Shown here: one piece after another, positions 43,701 through 55,983 of the stretch
How positions within the stretch are numbered: position 1 is the stretch's first letter
How the letters are laid out: the number at the start of each line of letters is the position of its first letter
NCBI RefSeq assembly: GCF_010993985.1
Contig: NZ_WINH01000023.1
Coordinates: 1-64,000, forward strand
Source: Paraferrimonas sp. SM1919
GTDB lineage: Bacteria > Pseudomonadota > Gammaproteobacteria > Enterobacterales > Shewanellaceae
Reading direction: 5' to 3'
Length of the DNA: 64,000 nt
Position numbers and translations under genes: made by a program
The notes under the pieces: model-generated
Database searches by the model: none
Seen by the model: only the letters and a program-made list of their open reading frames with translations
What the model was told of the DNA's origin: nothing

Positions 43701-43964
43701 TTACAGAACTCGTTTGACGCCTTCAATTGCAGCAAGTCTTTGATATAGGGATTCTACTTGTGGCTTGTCTTGCACGGTAACGCGAATGGTAACTGAAACA
43801 TAGGTCCCTTTGCTTGAAGCCTGTTCTGAAGTTGTGTAATCACCCGGCACAATGGATTGCACCACAGCAACAACATCATCAGCTAGATTAGCACGTGCAT
43901 TACCTACTACTTTGTAAGGAAATGAACATGGAAATTCAAGTAATTCATCAAATTTAGTTTGCAT
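43701..43964 (-). CDS. ybeD: DUF493 family protein YbeD
   Basis: This 87-residue protein has an ACT-like alpha-beta fold (by family knowledge) and opens [21 protein letters not shown]. Its function is not established; it is nearly always between dacA and lipB, as here. The gene starts about 70 bases after the dacA terminator, so it probably has its own promoter. Confidence 0.92.
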   Translation of the reverse strand: MQTKFDELLEFPCSFPYKVVGNARANLADDVVAVVQSIVPGDYTTSEQASSKGTYVSVTIRVTVQDKPQVESLYQRLAAIEGVKRVL

Positions 43965-44034
43965 AACTCTGCCTTTGCTAGCCTTAAATATTCTGTGACA
44001 CTATATGGTGATTAATTCGGTTTATTTCAAGTAA

Positions 44035-44068
44035 AAAATCACAGCTACCTAAAGGCAGCTGTGATTTT
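44035..44068 (-). terminator. Terminator after dacA
   Basis: AAAATCACAGCT (44035-44046) pairs with AGCTGTGATTTT (44057-44068) around a 10-base loop. On the minus strand the right side continues as TTTTTTAC. Confidence 0.8.
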
Positions 44069-44097
44069 AATTATATAAGCTATTTATTTATAGAGGA

Positions 44098-45273
44098 TTA
44101 ATTTAGAAGATCAGCGAAAAGTTTTTTAAAGTAATCGACAATACGGCTAAATAAACTGCCCGGCTGTACTTCTTCTAAAGCAACTAAGGGGTACTGCGCA
44201 ACTTCTTCACCGTCAACATTAAAAAATACGGTTCCAATAACATCACCTTTAGCAATTGGTGCTTCAAGTTCTTGATTGATCTCAAAATCAGCATTTAATT
44301 TGCGGGCTTGGCCGCGGTATACCACTAAGTTAGTATCTTCTAATAAACCAAGTTTTATTTGCTTTTTATCGCCAAACCATACTGGCTGTTCAACTAAAGA
44401 ATCTCCCGCTTTGTATGGCGTGGCTGATTCATAAAAACGAAAACCAAAATTTAATAGTTTTTTACTTTCTGATTTGCGTGCTGCGGTGGACTTAGTGCCC
44501 ATTACCACGGCAATCAAGCGCATGTCACCTTTTGTAGCAGATGATACCAGCGAGTAGCCAGCTTTAGAGGTGTGGCCGGTTTTGATGCCGTCCACATTCA
44601 TGCTTTTATCCCAGAGTAAACCATTACGGTTATGTTGGGTGATGCCATTGTATGTGAAAGACTTTTCACTATATATGCGATATTCTTCTGGTACATCTCG
44701 TATCAGCGCACGGGCTAAAACAGCCATATCCGATGCTGTAGTGTAATGATCGACAGAATCCAAACCATGACTATTAACAAAATGACTGTCAAACATGCCA
44801 AGTTGCTCAGCCCAAGTGTTCATTAGGTCGGCGAAGCCAGATTCCGTGCCGGCAATATGTTCCGCAATGGCAACACAGGCATCGTTACCTGACTGAACGA
44901 TAATGCCACGATTAAGGTCGGCAACGCTAACTTGTTTGCCAACTTCGATAAACATTTTTGATGAGTCAGGGAAGTTTTTACCCCAGGCCTTCTCTGAAAC
45001 CGTGACCATGTCAGTTTCTTTGATATTCCCCTGAGCAATTTCTTTACCCACCACATAACTGGTCATCATTTTGGTAAGAGAAGCTGGGTGTAGGCGTTCC
45101 TCGGCATTGTCCTGGGCTATGATTTTGCCAGAGCGATAATCCATCAGAACATAAGCTTTAGCGGCCATGGTTGGCGCCGAAGGAATAATAGTTGGGGAGC
45201 TTATTGTTTGTGCCGACATCATTAGTGATGTCACCACAAACAAGCTTTTATATGTTTTCTTTAAAAGAGTCAT
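44098..45273 (-). CDS. dacA: D-alanyl-D-alanine carboxypeptidase (PBP5)
   Basis: It trims the terminal D-Ala from peptidoglycan pentapeptides. The 391-residue precursor has a signal peptide (cut near SAQTIS, residues 20-25). The serine-protease-like motifs are SLTK at 65-68 with catalytic Ser65, SGN at 128-130 and KTG at 231-233. A beta-rich C-terminal domain ends in an amphipathic helix, SRIVDYFKKLFADLLN, that anchors PBP5 to the membrane. It follows rlpA in the cell-wall cluster. Confidence 0.96.
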   Translation of the reverse strand: MTLLKKTYKSLFVVTSLMMSAQTISSPTIIPSAPTMAAKAYVLMDYRSGKIIAQDNAEERLHPASLTKMMTSYVVGKEIAQGNIKETDMVTVSEKAWGKNFPDSSKMFIEVGKQVSVADLNRGIIVQSGNDACVAIAEHIAGTESGFADLMNTWAEQLGMFDSHFVNSHGLDSVDHYTTASDMAVLARALIRDVPEEYRIYSEKSFTYNGITQHNRNGLLWDKSMNVDGIKTGHTSKAGYSLVSSATKGDMRLIAVVMGTKSTAARKSESKKLLNFGFRFYESATPYKAGDSLVEQPVWFGDKKQIKLGLLEDTNLVVYRGQARKLNADFEINQELEAPIAKGDVIGTVFFNVDGEEVAQYPLVALEEVQPGSLFSRIVDYFKKLFADLLN

Positions 45274-45416
45274 TAGTCGTTTAAATAGCTTAAGGTGAAA
45301 ATGAGAATAAAACGCAATCAGTATATCATCTCTAATACTAATGCCTAGGAAGTATTTACCCTTAATGTGTGGCGATTATCGTATTTACGTTATCTTTAAA
45401 GCAATAATGCTGTAGA

Positions 45417-46211
45417 TTAACTCTTTGACTGACTGCTTACAATGTAGCTTTGAGTATAGCCTGCTTGCTTTAACAGAACCTTAAGCTGATCTGCATCTTT
45501 TCTAGACGAAAATGGCCCAACTCGTAATTTGAATAATGCTTGTTGTTGATCAATTTGAGATTGATAACCATAGCGGACTTGTAATTTACTGGCGATAGCC
45601 TGTACTTTGATTGGATCTTTAGAAGCCATCACTTGGATAAAATACTGGTTGAGGGAATTCATTTGGGGCAGGGGAAGGGGAGTTTGGGGGGTTGACTGTT
45701 CCACCCAAATTGAATCGATACGAACATTGGCTGTGCCGGTTTTGAGGTAATCCAGCTGTGCCGCAGCAGCATAAGAAAGGTCAATAACACGGTTGTTGTG
45801 GAAAGGGCCACGGTCATTAACCCTGACAATCACTTGTTTACCATTATCTAAATTGGTGACTTTGGCGTAGCTAGGTATCGGCAGGTGCTTATGGGCAGCG
45901 GTAAGCTGATACATGTCATAAATCTCACCATTACTGGTTAAGTGGCCGTGAAATTTCTTGCCATACCAAGAAGCGATTCCTTGTTCTGAGAAATCTTTAT
46001 GGGTAGTGAGCACTTTATAAGACTTGCCCCATACCTGATAGTCTTTATTGCCTCCACGGGAATAGGCTTCTGCCTTAGGGGTTTGCAATTGGGTTTGACT
46101 AAGGTCTGGCTCATAGCTAGGCCCTCTATCTTGGGCCATTTGGTAGCGTCCATTATCAATACTGCAACTACTGAGCAGTAAAGCGATGACTAAACTAAAA
46201 ATCTTTGGCAT
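45417..46211 (-). CDS. rlpA: Septal-ring lytic transglycosylase RlpA
   Basis: This is an outer-membrane lipoprotein acting on glycan strands. The lipobox is LSSC with Cys16. The double-psi beta-barrel domain (about 75-165) carries GIASWYGKKFHG, a His in LTAAHK and an Asp in VNDRGP, the residues tied to transglycosylase activity in Pseudomonas RlpA. A C-terminal SPOR domain (about 188-260) should bind denuded glycan at the division site. Its start lies 17 bases inside the end of mltB, so translation is coupled. Confidence 0.94.
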   Translation of the reverse strand: MPKIFSLVIALLLSSCSIDNGRYQMAQDRGPSYEPDLSQTQLQTPKAEAYSRGGNKDYQVWGKSYKVLTTHKDFSEQGIASWYGKKFHGHLTSNGEIYDMYQLTAAHKHLPIPSYAKVTNLDNGKQVIVRVNDRGPFHNNRVIDLSYAAAAQLDYLKTGTANVRIDSIWVEQSTPQTPLPLPQMNSLNQYFIQVMASKDPIKVQAIASKLQVRYGYQSQIDQQQALFKLRVGPFSSRKDADQLKVLLKQAGYTQSYIVSSQSKS

Positions 46212-47154
46212 TTTTTAGCTGCTTTGCAAATTGGGTGACAACCATGGCATACAGAGGACTTCTATTGTAGCGAGTAATGGCATAAAAGTTATTTAAGCCT
46301 AACCAATATTCGTCATGATTAACCTGCTGTAATTTGATTAAAATGGCTTTTTGGTCGGCTGCTAAATGGGCTACAGACTCCTTATCTACTCCTAATTGCT
46401 GCCACTGGCTGATGCTAGTTTGTGGTGATCTATTATTCCACAATAAGGCTTTGTCAGCTTTATCAAGCTGTGTTTTAGCAACAATATCTTGCCCCAGTTG
46501 CCATTTATGTTTGTGCAAGTAGTTGGCAACAGATGCAATGGCATCATCAGCTTCAAAAAGATTGCGCTGGCCATCTTCATTAAAGTCGATGCTATAGGCA
46601 CGGTAACTTGATGGAATAAATTGACCAAAACCCATAGCCCCGGCATAGGAACCATAAAGCTCATCAAGATTTAATTGTTCTTCTTTGGCTAGGTGCAGTA
46701 AATGACCAAATTCACTCATGAAAAAATCTTGTCTAGGTGGGTAATGAAAACCGAGTGTAAATAATGCGTCACGTACTTTATGCTTGCCAAAAATACGACC
46801 ATAAAATGTTTCTATTCCAATAATGGCAATGATAACTTCGCTGTCTACTCCAAAGCGCTGAGAAGCTTTAGTCACCGTATCGAGATTATTCTTCCAAAAG
46901 CTTAGCCCCGCCTGTAAGCGCTCTTGGGTTAAAAAAAGTGGGTAATACTGATGCCATGGCTTTGCTTCCCATGGCTTGGTAATGGCCTCTATGATCTCGG
47001 GTTGGAATACTGCTTTTTCGATTTGCTGCTCAATATAGTGACTGCTTAACCCTTGTTTCTTAACGGTTTGTTTGAATTCTTCTATTCTTTTATTGTCCGC
47101 AGCATGTAAACTGCTAGCAAGCAAGGTAAATAAAGCGATTGTAATTTTTTTCAT
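46195..47154 (-). CDS. mltB: Lytic murein transglycosylase B
   Basis: It cleaves peptidoglycan between MurNAc and GlcNAc with formation of the anhydro end. The 319-residue protein has catalytic Glu115 in IGIETFYGRIFG and the family segment YAGAMGFGQFIPSSYR near 166-181. The N-terminus is an ordinary signal peptide, cut near SLHAAD, with no lipobox Cys, unlike the E. coli lipoprotein. This form is therefore probably soluble in the periplasm. The 3' end overlaps rlpA by 17 bases. Confidence 0.94.
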   Translation of the reverse strand: MKKITIALFTLLASSLHAADNKRIEEFKQTVKKQGLSSHYIEQQIEKAVFQPEIIEAITKPWEAKPWHQYYPLFLTQERLQAGLSFWKNNLDTVTKASQRFGVDSEVIIAIIGIETFYGRIFGKHKVRDALFTLGFHYPPRQDFFMSEFGHLLHLAKEEQLNLDELYGSYAGAMGFGQFIPSSYRAYSIDFNEDGQRNLFEADDAIASVANYLHKHKWQLGQDIVAKTQLDKADKALLWNNRSPQTSISQWQQLGVDKESVAHLAADQKAILIKLQQVNHDEYWLGLNNFYAITRYNRSPLYAMVVTQFAKQLKNAKDF

Positions 47155-47156
47155 TG

Positions 47157-48248
47157 CTATCTATCCATGAAACGTCGATGAGTATGAATACTCATTATGA
47201 TGCCAAAACCAACGGCGAGTGTAAGCATCGAGGTACCACCATAACTAACCATAGGTAAAGGTACACCTACTACTGGGAGTAAACCAGAAACCATACCAAT
47301 ATTTACAAATAAATATACAAAAAAGGTTAACGTTATTGACCCAGCTAATAAGCGGGCAAAGTTGGTCTGTGCTTTACTTGCTAGGAATAATCCCCTTGCA
47401 ATAATAAACAGATAAATGGATAACAATACAATAGAGCCGGCTAATCCAAACTCTTCCCCAATGACAGCGAAAATGAAATCAGTATGCCGTTCTGGTAAAA
47501 ATTCTAATTGTGATTGTGAACCTTGCAGCCAGCCTTTACCAAGATATCCCCCTGAGCCGATAGCAATTTTGGATTGGATAATATGGTAGCCTGAACCTAA
47601 AGGATCACTCTCTGGGTTGAGGAAGGTCAGTACCCTTTGCTTTTGATATGGGTGCATCAAGAAATACCACAGGATCGGTACAAAGGCGAGCACCGCGGTT
47701 ATGGCGCCACCGACAATAATCCAACTCATGCCAGAAAGAAATAACACGAAGATACCCGAGGCTGCAACCAATATTGACGTACCAAGGTCGGGTTGAGAAG
47801 CAATTAATAACGTCGGAACGAGTAACAGTAATATCCCACCGAGTATTTGTGTTGAAGAGGGCGGCAATGGGAATTTGCTAATATACCATGCCATGGTAAT
47901 GGGAAAAGCGAGCTTGATCAGTTCAGAAGGTTGAAACTCCATAAAACCTAAATTTAGCCAACGCTGTGCGCCTTTATTAATATCACCAAAGAAGTGAACC
48001 AGAACCAGTAAAATGATACCAACAATGTAGATTGGTAGGGCCCAGCGTTTAAGTATTTCAGGGTTAATTTGGGCAAAGATAAACATCACCAGAAAGGCCA
48101 AGCCAATTCGTACCACTTGACGATTGGCAACGGCTTCCCCCCCGGCAGAGTAAACAACAGCTAAGGAGAAGCTAAGAAGGGCAACTAATCCTAAAAATAA
48201 TGGTAAATCAATATGGATTTTGGTCCAAAAACTAGTTTTATTGTTCAT
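47157..48248 (-). CDS. rodA: Rod-shape peptidoglycan polymerase RodA
   Basis: This SEDS-family glycosyltransferase elongates the wall together with PBP2. The 363-residue membrane protein has about ten helices. Family signatures include LGFMEFQPSELIKLAFP with the Glu/Ser region, and VPLPMVSYGGTSML near 328-341. It lies 13 bases after mrdA, forming the RodA-PBP2 pair of the elongasome. Confidence 0.97.
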   Translation of the reverse strand: MNNKTSFWTKIHIDLPLFLGLVALLSFSLAVVYSAGGEAVANRQVVRIGLAFLVMFIFAQINPEILKRWALPIYIVGIILLVLVHFFGDINKGAQRWLNLGFMEFQPSELIKLAFPITMAWYISKFPLPPSSTQILGGILLLLVPTLLIASQPDLGTSILVAASGIFVLFLSGMSWIIVGGAITAVLAFVPILWYFLMHPYQKQRVLTFLNPESDPLGSGYHIIQSKIAIGSGGYLGKGWLQGSQSQLEFLPERHTDFIFAVIGEEFGLAGSIVLLSIYLFIIARGLFLASKAQTNFARLLAGSITLTFFVYLFVNIGMVSGLLPVVGVPLPMVSYGGTSMLTLAVGFGIIMSIHTHRRFMDR

Positions 48249-48261
48249 TATAGTTAACCAG

Positions 48262-50109
48262 TTAGTTGTCTAATAGGTAAGAATCAAACATACCTTTGGC
48301 GATCGGGCCAGCATTAGCACTACCCCAACCCGCATTTTCCAATACTACTGCGACAGCAATTTTGGGGTTATTGTAAGGTGCCCAACCTACAAATAAGGCG
48401 TTGTCTTTTAAATGTTCCTGTACGGTTTCTTCATCGTATTGGGCATCTTCAGCGATGCCAAAAACTTGTCCTGTACCAGATTTTACTGCGGCCTTATAAG
48501 GGGAATCTTTAAAAAGACTATAGGCACTGCCACCATATTTATGGGCGGTTTGGTACATGGCGTTGGAGATAATGTTCCAGTTCGCTTCATTTTTTAGCTT
48601 AATCGGTGCTAAGTTACTGCTGGCATTAGTTTCCGGCTCGCCAATCACTTGTTTTAACAGATGAGGACGAAACCGTTGACCTTTGGTCGCTAGGATACTG
48701 GTGGAGTAGGCTAATTGTATCGGAGTAGCCGTCCAGTAGCCTTGGCCAATACCAATCGAAATGGTATCTCCAATGTACCAAGGTTGATTGTAGCGAGCTC
48801 TTTTCCAGCCTTTGTCTGGTAAAATTGCGCTACTTTCTTCATGAATATCAATGCCGGTAGACTCACCAAAACCAAAAGGCTGCATAAAGTCTGCGATATT
48901 TTGGATACCCATTTTGTAAGCTAAATCATAAAAATAAATATCACATGAATGAGCAACAGAGGTATATAAATCAACCCAGCCATGGCCCCAGCGTTTCCAG
49001 TCACGGTATTTTCTTTCTACATTTGGAATTTGCCAAAAGCCAGGGTCCCAAATTTTGGTTTTATCAGTAACAAAATTATGTTCTAAACCGGCTAGAGCCA
49101 GTAAGGGTTTAACGGTAGAGGCGGGGGCATATTGCCCTTGAGTCGCTCGGTTAATGAGTGGTTTTTGAGTTGAATTTAGTAAATTTGAATAATTGCGCGA
49201 GCTGATCCCTTGTACAAACAGGTTAGGGTCATAACTTGGGCTTGAAACCATCGCTAAAATTTCACCGTTATTAGGGTCTAGCGCGACAACGGCTCCACGA
49301 CGACCTTGTAGTAACTCAATTGCTTTATTTTGCAAGGTTATATCAATGGTTAGTTGAAGGTCGCGCCCAGCTTCAGGCGGAATATGTTTTAATGTACGAA
49401 TGACACGACCGCGATTGTTTACTTCTTCTTCGGTGCTACCAGGAATGCCATGTAAGATATCTTCGTAAAACTTCTCTATCCCTTGTTTACCAATTTGGTT
49501 AGTGGCGGCATACATGCCCTCTTTATCATCGATGGAGATTTTTTCTCTATCTTTAGAGTTGATGCGAGCCACATACCCCAATAAGTGTGTCAACGATTCG
49601 CCCTGGGGATAATAGCGGTTTAAACCAGCCGCAATGGACAAGCCTGGAAATTTATGCTGATTAATGGAAAATTTGGCAACTTGCTTTTCAGAAAGCTGCT
49701 TGATCAACGTAAAGGCTTTAAATCTACGATGGTATTTTAATCTTTCTTGGGTATCTTCAATGAAGCCTTCTTCTAAAGGAAACAGCTTACCAAGTTCAGC
49801 GATAATGTGCTCAAGGTTGGCGACCTTTTCGGGGATCATTTCTAATGAATAAACAGGTAAGTTGTTGGCAACAATATTATTATTGCGATCAAATATTAAG
49901 CCGCGGTTGGGTGCAACAGGGATAACTCGCACTCTATTTTCATTAGCGCGGGTTTGATAATCAGTGTGAGAGGTAACTTGTAAGTAATATAAATTGCTCA
50001 GCAGGATGCTGATAAGGATCACCACTACCGCAAAGGTAAATAAAGCGCGACGCTTGAACAGGGCCGCTTCTTCTGTATGATTTTGTATGGTTACGCGACT
50101 GCGTCTCAC
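48262..50109 (-). CDS. mrdA: Penicillin-binding protein 2
   Basis: This monofunctional transpeptidase cross-links peptidoglycan for cell elongation. The 615-residue protein starts at GTG 50109 and has a basic front, one membrane segment near 22-43 and a pedestal domain. The catalytic domain has Ser331 in STVK, SCD near 358 and KSGTGQVFG near 539. Length and motif placement match E. coli PBP2 (catalytic Ser330). It is followed by rodA. Confidence 0.96.
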   Translation of the reverse strand: MRRSRVTIQNHTEEAALFKRRALFTFAVVVILISILLSNLYYLQVTSHTDYQTRANENRVRVIPVAPNRGLIFDRNNNIVANNLPVYSLEMIPEKVANLEHIIAELGKLFPLEEGFIEDTQERLKYHRRFKAFTLIKQLSEKQVAKFSINQHKFPGLSIAAGLNRYYPQGESLTHLLGYVARINSKDREKISIDDKEGMYAATNQIGKQGIEKFYEDILHGIPGSTEEEVNNRGRVIRTLKHIPPEAGRDLQLTIDITLQNKAIELLQGRRGAVVALDPNNGEILAMVSSPSYDPNLFVQGISSRNYSNLLNSTQKPLINRATQGQYAPASTVKPLLALAGLEHNFVTDKTKIWDPGFWQIPNVERKYRDWKRWGHGWVDLYTSVAHSCDIYFYDLAYKMGIQNIADFMQPFGFGESTGIDIHEESSAILPDKGWKRARYNQPWYIGDTISIGIGQGYWTATPIQLAYSTSILATKGQRFRPHLLKQVIGEPETNASSNLAPIKLKNEANWNIISNAMYQTAHKYGGSAYSLFKDSPYKAAVKSGTGQVFGIAEDAQYDEETVQEHLKDNALFVGWAPYNNPKIAVAVVLENAGWGSANAGPIAKGMFDSYLLDN

Positions 50110-50114
50110 GGTAA

Positions 50115-50585
50115 CTATTCCCTGTGATATGGATGGTTATTATTAATGCTCCAGGCACGATATAAGCTTTCGGCTACCATCACCCTAACCATTGGGTGTG
50201 GAAGTGTTAATGCAGATAAGCACCAGCTTTGCTCTGCCGCTTGTTTACAAGCAGGAGCAAGTCCCTCTGGGCCACCAATTAGCAAGCTGACATCACGACC
50301 ATCAAGTTGCCATTTATTAAGCTCGGTTGCAAGCTGTGGAGTGGTCCAATTTTTGCCAGGCAAGTCTAAAGTAACAATCCTGTTTCCTTTCTTAACCGCA
50401 GCCAACATTTGCTCGCCTTCTTTTTGTAAAATACGGGCAATATCGGCATTTTTACCTCGCTTCCCAGCTGCAATTTCGATTACCTCAAAAGGCATATCTT
50501 TAGGGAAGCGTCTTTGGTACTCAGCCAAGCCAGTTGCCACCCAGCTTGGCATTTTAGTACCAACGGCAATCAGTTGTAACTTCAT
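50115..50585 (-). CDS. rlmH: 23S rRNA pseudouridine-1915 N3-methyltransferase
   Basis: This small SPOUT methyltransferase modifies the 23S rRNA pseudouridine in helix 69 of the assembled ribosome. The 156-residue product opens [16 protein letters not shown] and carries the SAM-binding knot region [18 protein letters not shown] and [16 protein letters not shown] sequence ([13 protein letters not shown]). It is between rsfS and mrdA, as in most relatives. Confidence 0.96.
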   Translation of the reverse strand: MKLQLIAVGTKMPSWVATGLAEYQRRFPKDMPFEVIEIAAGKRGKNADIARILQKEGEQMLAAVKKGNRIVTLDLPGKNWTTPQLATELNKWQLDGRDVSLLIGGPEGLAPACKQAAEQSWCLSALTLPHPMVRVMVAESLYRAWSINNNHPYHRE

Positions 50586-50594
50586 TGCTTGAAA

Positions 50595-50912
50595 TTAATT
50601 CCAAAGCTTTTCTAGCTGATAAAAGTCACGAGCTTGTTCTTGCATTACATGAACCACTACATCACCTAGGTCAACAAGAACCCACTCCGAACTTTCACGT
50701 CCTTCAATGCCAATGATTTCAATTTCAGCTTTTTTAGCTTCAACAACAAGGTATTCAGCAATTGATTTTACATGGGTTTTTGAAGTACCAGAGGCGATAA
50801 TCATATAATCAGTAATGGTTGAATGTTGTTGTACATCCAGCACAGTAATATCGCGAGCTTTAATATCTTCAATTTTATCAATAGCGAAATCTTTTAATTC
50901 AGTAATTTGCAC
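50595..50912 (-). CDS. rsfS: Ribosomal silencing factor RsfS
   Basis: It binds protein L14 and blocks joining of the ribosomal subunits when nutrients are scarce. The 105-residue protein starts at GTG 50912 and has the family segments ARDITVLDVQ, DYMIIASGTSKTHVKSIA and SEWVLVDLGDVVVHVM. It follows nadD and precedes rlmH in the conserved order. Confidence 0.96.
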   Translation of the reverse strand: MQITELKDFAIDKIEDIKARDITVLDVQQHSTITDYMIIASGTSKTHVKSIAEYLVVEAKKAEIEIIGIEGRESSEWVLVDLGDVVVHVMQEQARDFYQLEKLWN

Positions 50913-50977
50913 TTCAATGTCTCTGTTTGAGTTAAGGTAACTTGGCGATTATAGCAAGGATAAGCCATGGATTAACC

Positions 50978-51592
50978 CTATTGATAAAGATTATGTTGCT
51001 CTATGTAGCGTTTTACCGCAGGATTTATATCAAACTTGCCAACTTGAGCAAGTTTTAAGCAGTTCCTGATGTGGGTAGAGGATATATCTACTTCATCCGT
51101 TTTTACTGGGTAAATCGATCCTTTGCCCTTTGGTAACGACTCTTTAATTTGCTGATACCAATCTAGTTCATCAATATCTAAAGCGTCACAACCCGGCCTA
51201 GTCATTACTAATAGATTGCAAAAATTTAAAATTTGATGCCATTTGTACCAATGATTGAAATTTGCAAGGGAATCCATGCCGATAATGAAGTAAAAATCAT
51301 TGTTAGGATAACGCTGCTGCAGCTTTTCTAAGGTATAAACCGTATAAGAAGGTCCAGTTTGAGTTAATTCAAAATCTACAGCTTTAACCCCATCTAAATC
51401 GGCAATAGCTAATTCAACCATGGCTAATCGGTGTTGGCCATTGGCTTGTGGTTGAGGTTTATGTGGTGCAACAGCATTGGGCATAACCCAGATTTGATCG
51501 AGATTTAGCTGCTGTTTAATGGATACTAAAGATTGTGTATGGCCATTATGAATTGGGTCGAAGGTACCGCCTAAGAGTCCAATTTTTGCCAT
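50978..51592 (-). CDS. nadD: Nicotinate-nucleotide adenylyltransferase
   Basis: It forms deamido-NAD from nicotinate mononucleotide and ATP. The start at 51592 (MAKIGLLGG) shares a base with the holA stop (TAATG) and has AAGGA seven bases upstream, giving 204 residues. The nucleotide-binding motif is GGTFDPIHNGH near 8-18, and the second motif is ISSTHIRN near 175. The holA-nadD-rsfS order is typical of gammaproteobacteria. Confidence 0.96.
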   Translation of the reverse strand: MAKIGLLGGTFDPIHNGHTQSLVSIKQQLNLDQIWVMPNAVAPHKPQPQANGQHRLAMVELAIADLDGVKAVDFELTQTGPSYTVYTLEKLQQRYPNNDFYFIIGMDSLANFNHWYKWHQILNFCNLLVMTRPGCDALDIDELDWYQQIKESLPKGKGSIYPVKTDEVDISSTHIRNCLKLAQVGKFDINPAVKRYIEQHNLYQ

Positions 51593-52620
51593 TAGAAATC
51601 CTTCCAAGGTAATTTATGAAATGCTTTGCTGTCAAACCACAAGGCTAATTGAGCTAATTGTGGCCAGCTCTCTTTGCCTGAGAACTTAAAGTTCATTTCT
51701 AGCTGATGGGCATGGCCTAGCATAGTATTAATCTGTTCTAAAGATATGCGTGATAAACAATTGAGGTATAAGCTTTTGCGTTTATCCCAAATTCTCAATG
51801 CATTCCACTGTGAAGCGTTCAGTTTTCCCTGTTGCTGTAACAGCGAAAGTTGCTGCAAACGAACCAGCTCCTGGAGTAAATTCCACAATAAAATCTGCGG
51901 GCTTACGCCCTGAGCTTTTAATTGCCCAAGCATATGTAGGGCCCTGCTTTGTTTATCCATTAAGAGTGCATCTAACCATTGGAAGACACTAAATCTAGAT
52001 TGATCTTGCAACCATGACTGCAGCATGCCGACAGTCACTTGTTGGGAGTTTTGCAATAACTTTATCAGTTGTAAAGCTTGCTCCAAAGCTAACAGATTAC
52101 CCTCATACATGCTCATCAACATGTGTTGAGCATCTGCTGTTAGGTTGATTTGATATTTATTTACCCGCTGATTGAGCCAATTGACCCATTGTGGTCCTTC
52201 CGGCGTTGCGCAAGGGATATAAAGACCCAATGACTCTAGGGATTTAAACCATTTGGCTTTAAGTTGGTCGGCGCCTAATTTAGGGCCATGCAGAATCAAT
52301 AGGTTATCAGGGTTTTTTAGTTCGACTAATTTCAGTAGCTCGGTAGTGCCTTCTTTTCCTGGCTTAGCATTGTGAATGTCTAGTTCAATGATCCGTTTAG
52401 AGGAAAATAAACTTAAGCTCTGCCATTCCTGTTCAAGAGTGTACCAATTGAACTGATTCTCAGTAGAGAAACTTAATCTTTCTTCAAAATCAGCCTTGTG
52501 CGCCAAATTGAGGATATGTTGGCGACAATCTTCCACTAAAAATGGCTCATCACCAAAGATCAGAACAACCTGAGGTAGCTGCTGTAATTGCTGAACTAAT
52601 TGATTTGGATAGAGGCGCAT
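51592..52620 (-). CDS. holA: DNA polymerase III subunit delta
   Basis: This is the clamp-loader wrench that opens the beta clamp. The 342-residue protein begins MRLYPNQLVQQLQQLP and has the family pattern VVLIFGDEPFLVEDCR near 18-33 and LIEL-like RIIELDIHNAKPG near 78-90. An alpha-helical collar makes up the last third. It lacks a functional Walker A, as usual for delta. It starts on the last base of the lptE stop codon. Confidence 0.94.
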   Translation of the reverse strand: MRLYPNQLVQQLQQLPQVVLIFGDEPFLVEDCRQHILNLAHKADFEERLSFSTENQFNWYTLEQEWQSLSLFSSKRIIELDIHNAKPGKEGTTELLKLVELKNPDNLLILHGPKLGADQLKAKWFKSLESLGLYIPCATPEGPQWVNWLNQRVNKYQINLTADAQHMLMSMYEGNLLALEQALQLIKLLQNSQQVTVGMLQSWLQDQSRFSVFQWLDALLMDKQSRALHMLGQLKAQGVSPQILLWNLLQELVRLQQLSLLQQQGKLNASQWNALRIWDKRKSLYLNCLSRISLEQINTMLGHAHQLEMNFKFSGKESWPQLAQLALWFDSKAFHKLPWKDF

Positions 52621-53116
52621 TATTGGCTGCTGGCTAAAGATTGAATGATTCTGCTGGTGGCTTTTATGCGCATCTCTTTTAGCAGCATCTCCATCTCGCG
52701 ACTCTTACCAAGAGCGGTGCGAGGATCATCCAAATAATCTCTGCGGATTTCGACTTGATAAGACTGGGCTTCACGATTTGGCAATTTAATCGTGTAGTCG
52801 ACGAGATAGATCAGCTCATATTCGGCAACTTTGCCATCAGGAAAGAGGGATAGAGTGGCCCGACTTAACTCATCATGTACAAGCTGTAAGTGAGCGACTC
52901 GCTCAGGATCCCGTTCAACTACCTTCACCGAGTAAAGACGTAACTGTTCCCCTACTAGTCGAGTAAGTTCGCTGTATTTATCTTGAGTGCCAAGCGAAAG
53001 TTGTTTTAGGTTATCAGGGATCTGATGTGATCCCTGAAAACGAAAGCCACAACCAGCACTTAGCATTAGGCTAAGTGCTAGGATTGCAGTGAGAAGGCTT
53101 TTAAATTTTAAAACCA

Positions 53117-53117
<1 letters not shown>
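52620..53117 (-). CDS. lptE: LPS-assembly lipoprotein LptE
   Basis: It plugs the LptD barrel and helps deliver lipopolysaccharide to the outer leaflet. The 165-residue precursor has a lipobox LSAGC with Cys23, then GFRFQGSHQIPDNLKQLSL as in other LptE proteins. It overlaps leuS by one base at its start and is followed at once by holA. Confidence 0.94.
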
Positions 53118-55708
<2,591 letters not shown>

Positions 55709-55983
55709 TTAACAGTCGATAAAGGCTAAAAGGGTGAGATTGCTCACCACCTTATATGATTCATAAAAATTGCTGCATAGGATAAACCAGAATCGGCTTG
55801 AAGGCTAATTTGATAACGGAAAAAGTACAAAATTTGTCAATATTTATGAATGACACCAGTTGTAACACAAAAGTGGATTATTTATTGGTGCAAATAAGCC
55901 ATTATCAGCTAGGCTTGAGGATAGGACTTGTAGTGTTTAGGGAAAAACAATGACACCTCTTTGACGTTCAAGGGGAGGGATAT

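Noticed and set aside
55732..55747. Hairpin GGTGAG/CTCACC upstream of leuS as a terminator or attenuator
   Set aside because: The stem is short, the T-tract is poor, and there is no Leu-rich leader peptide or T-box near it.
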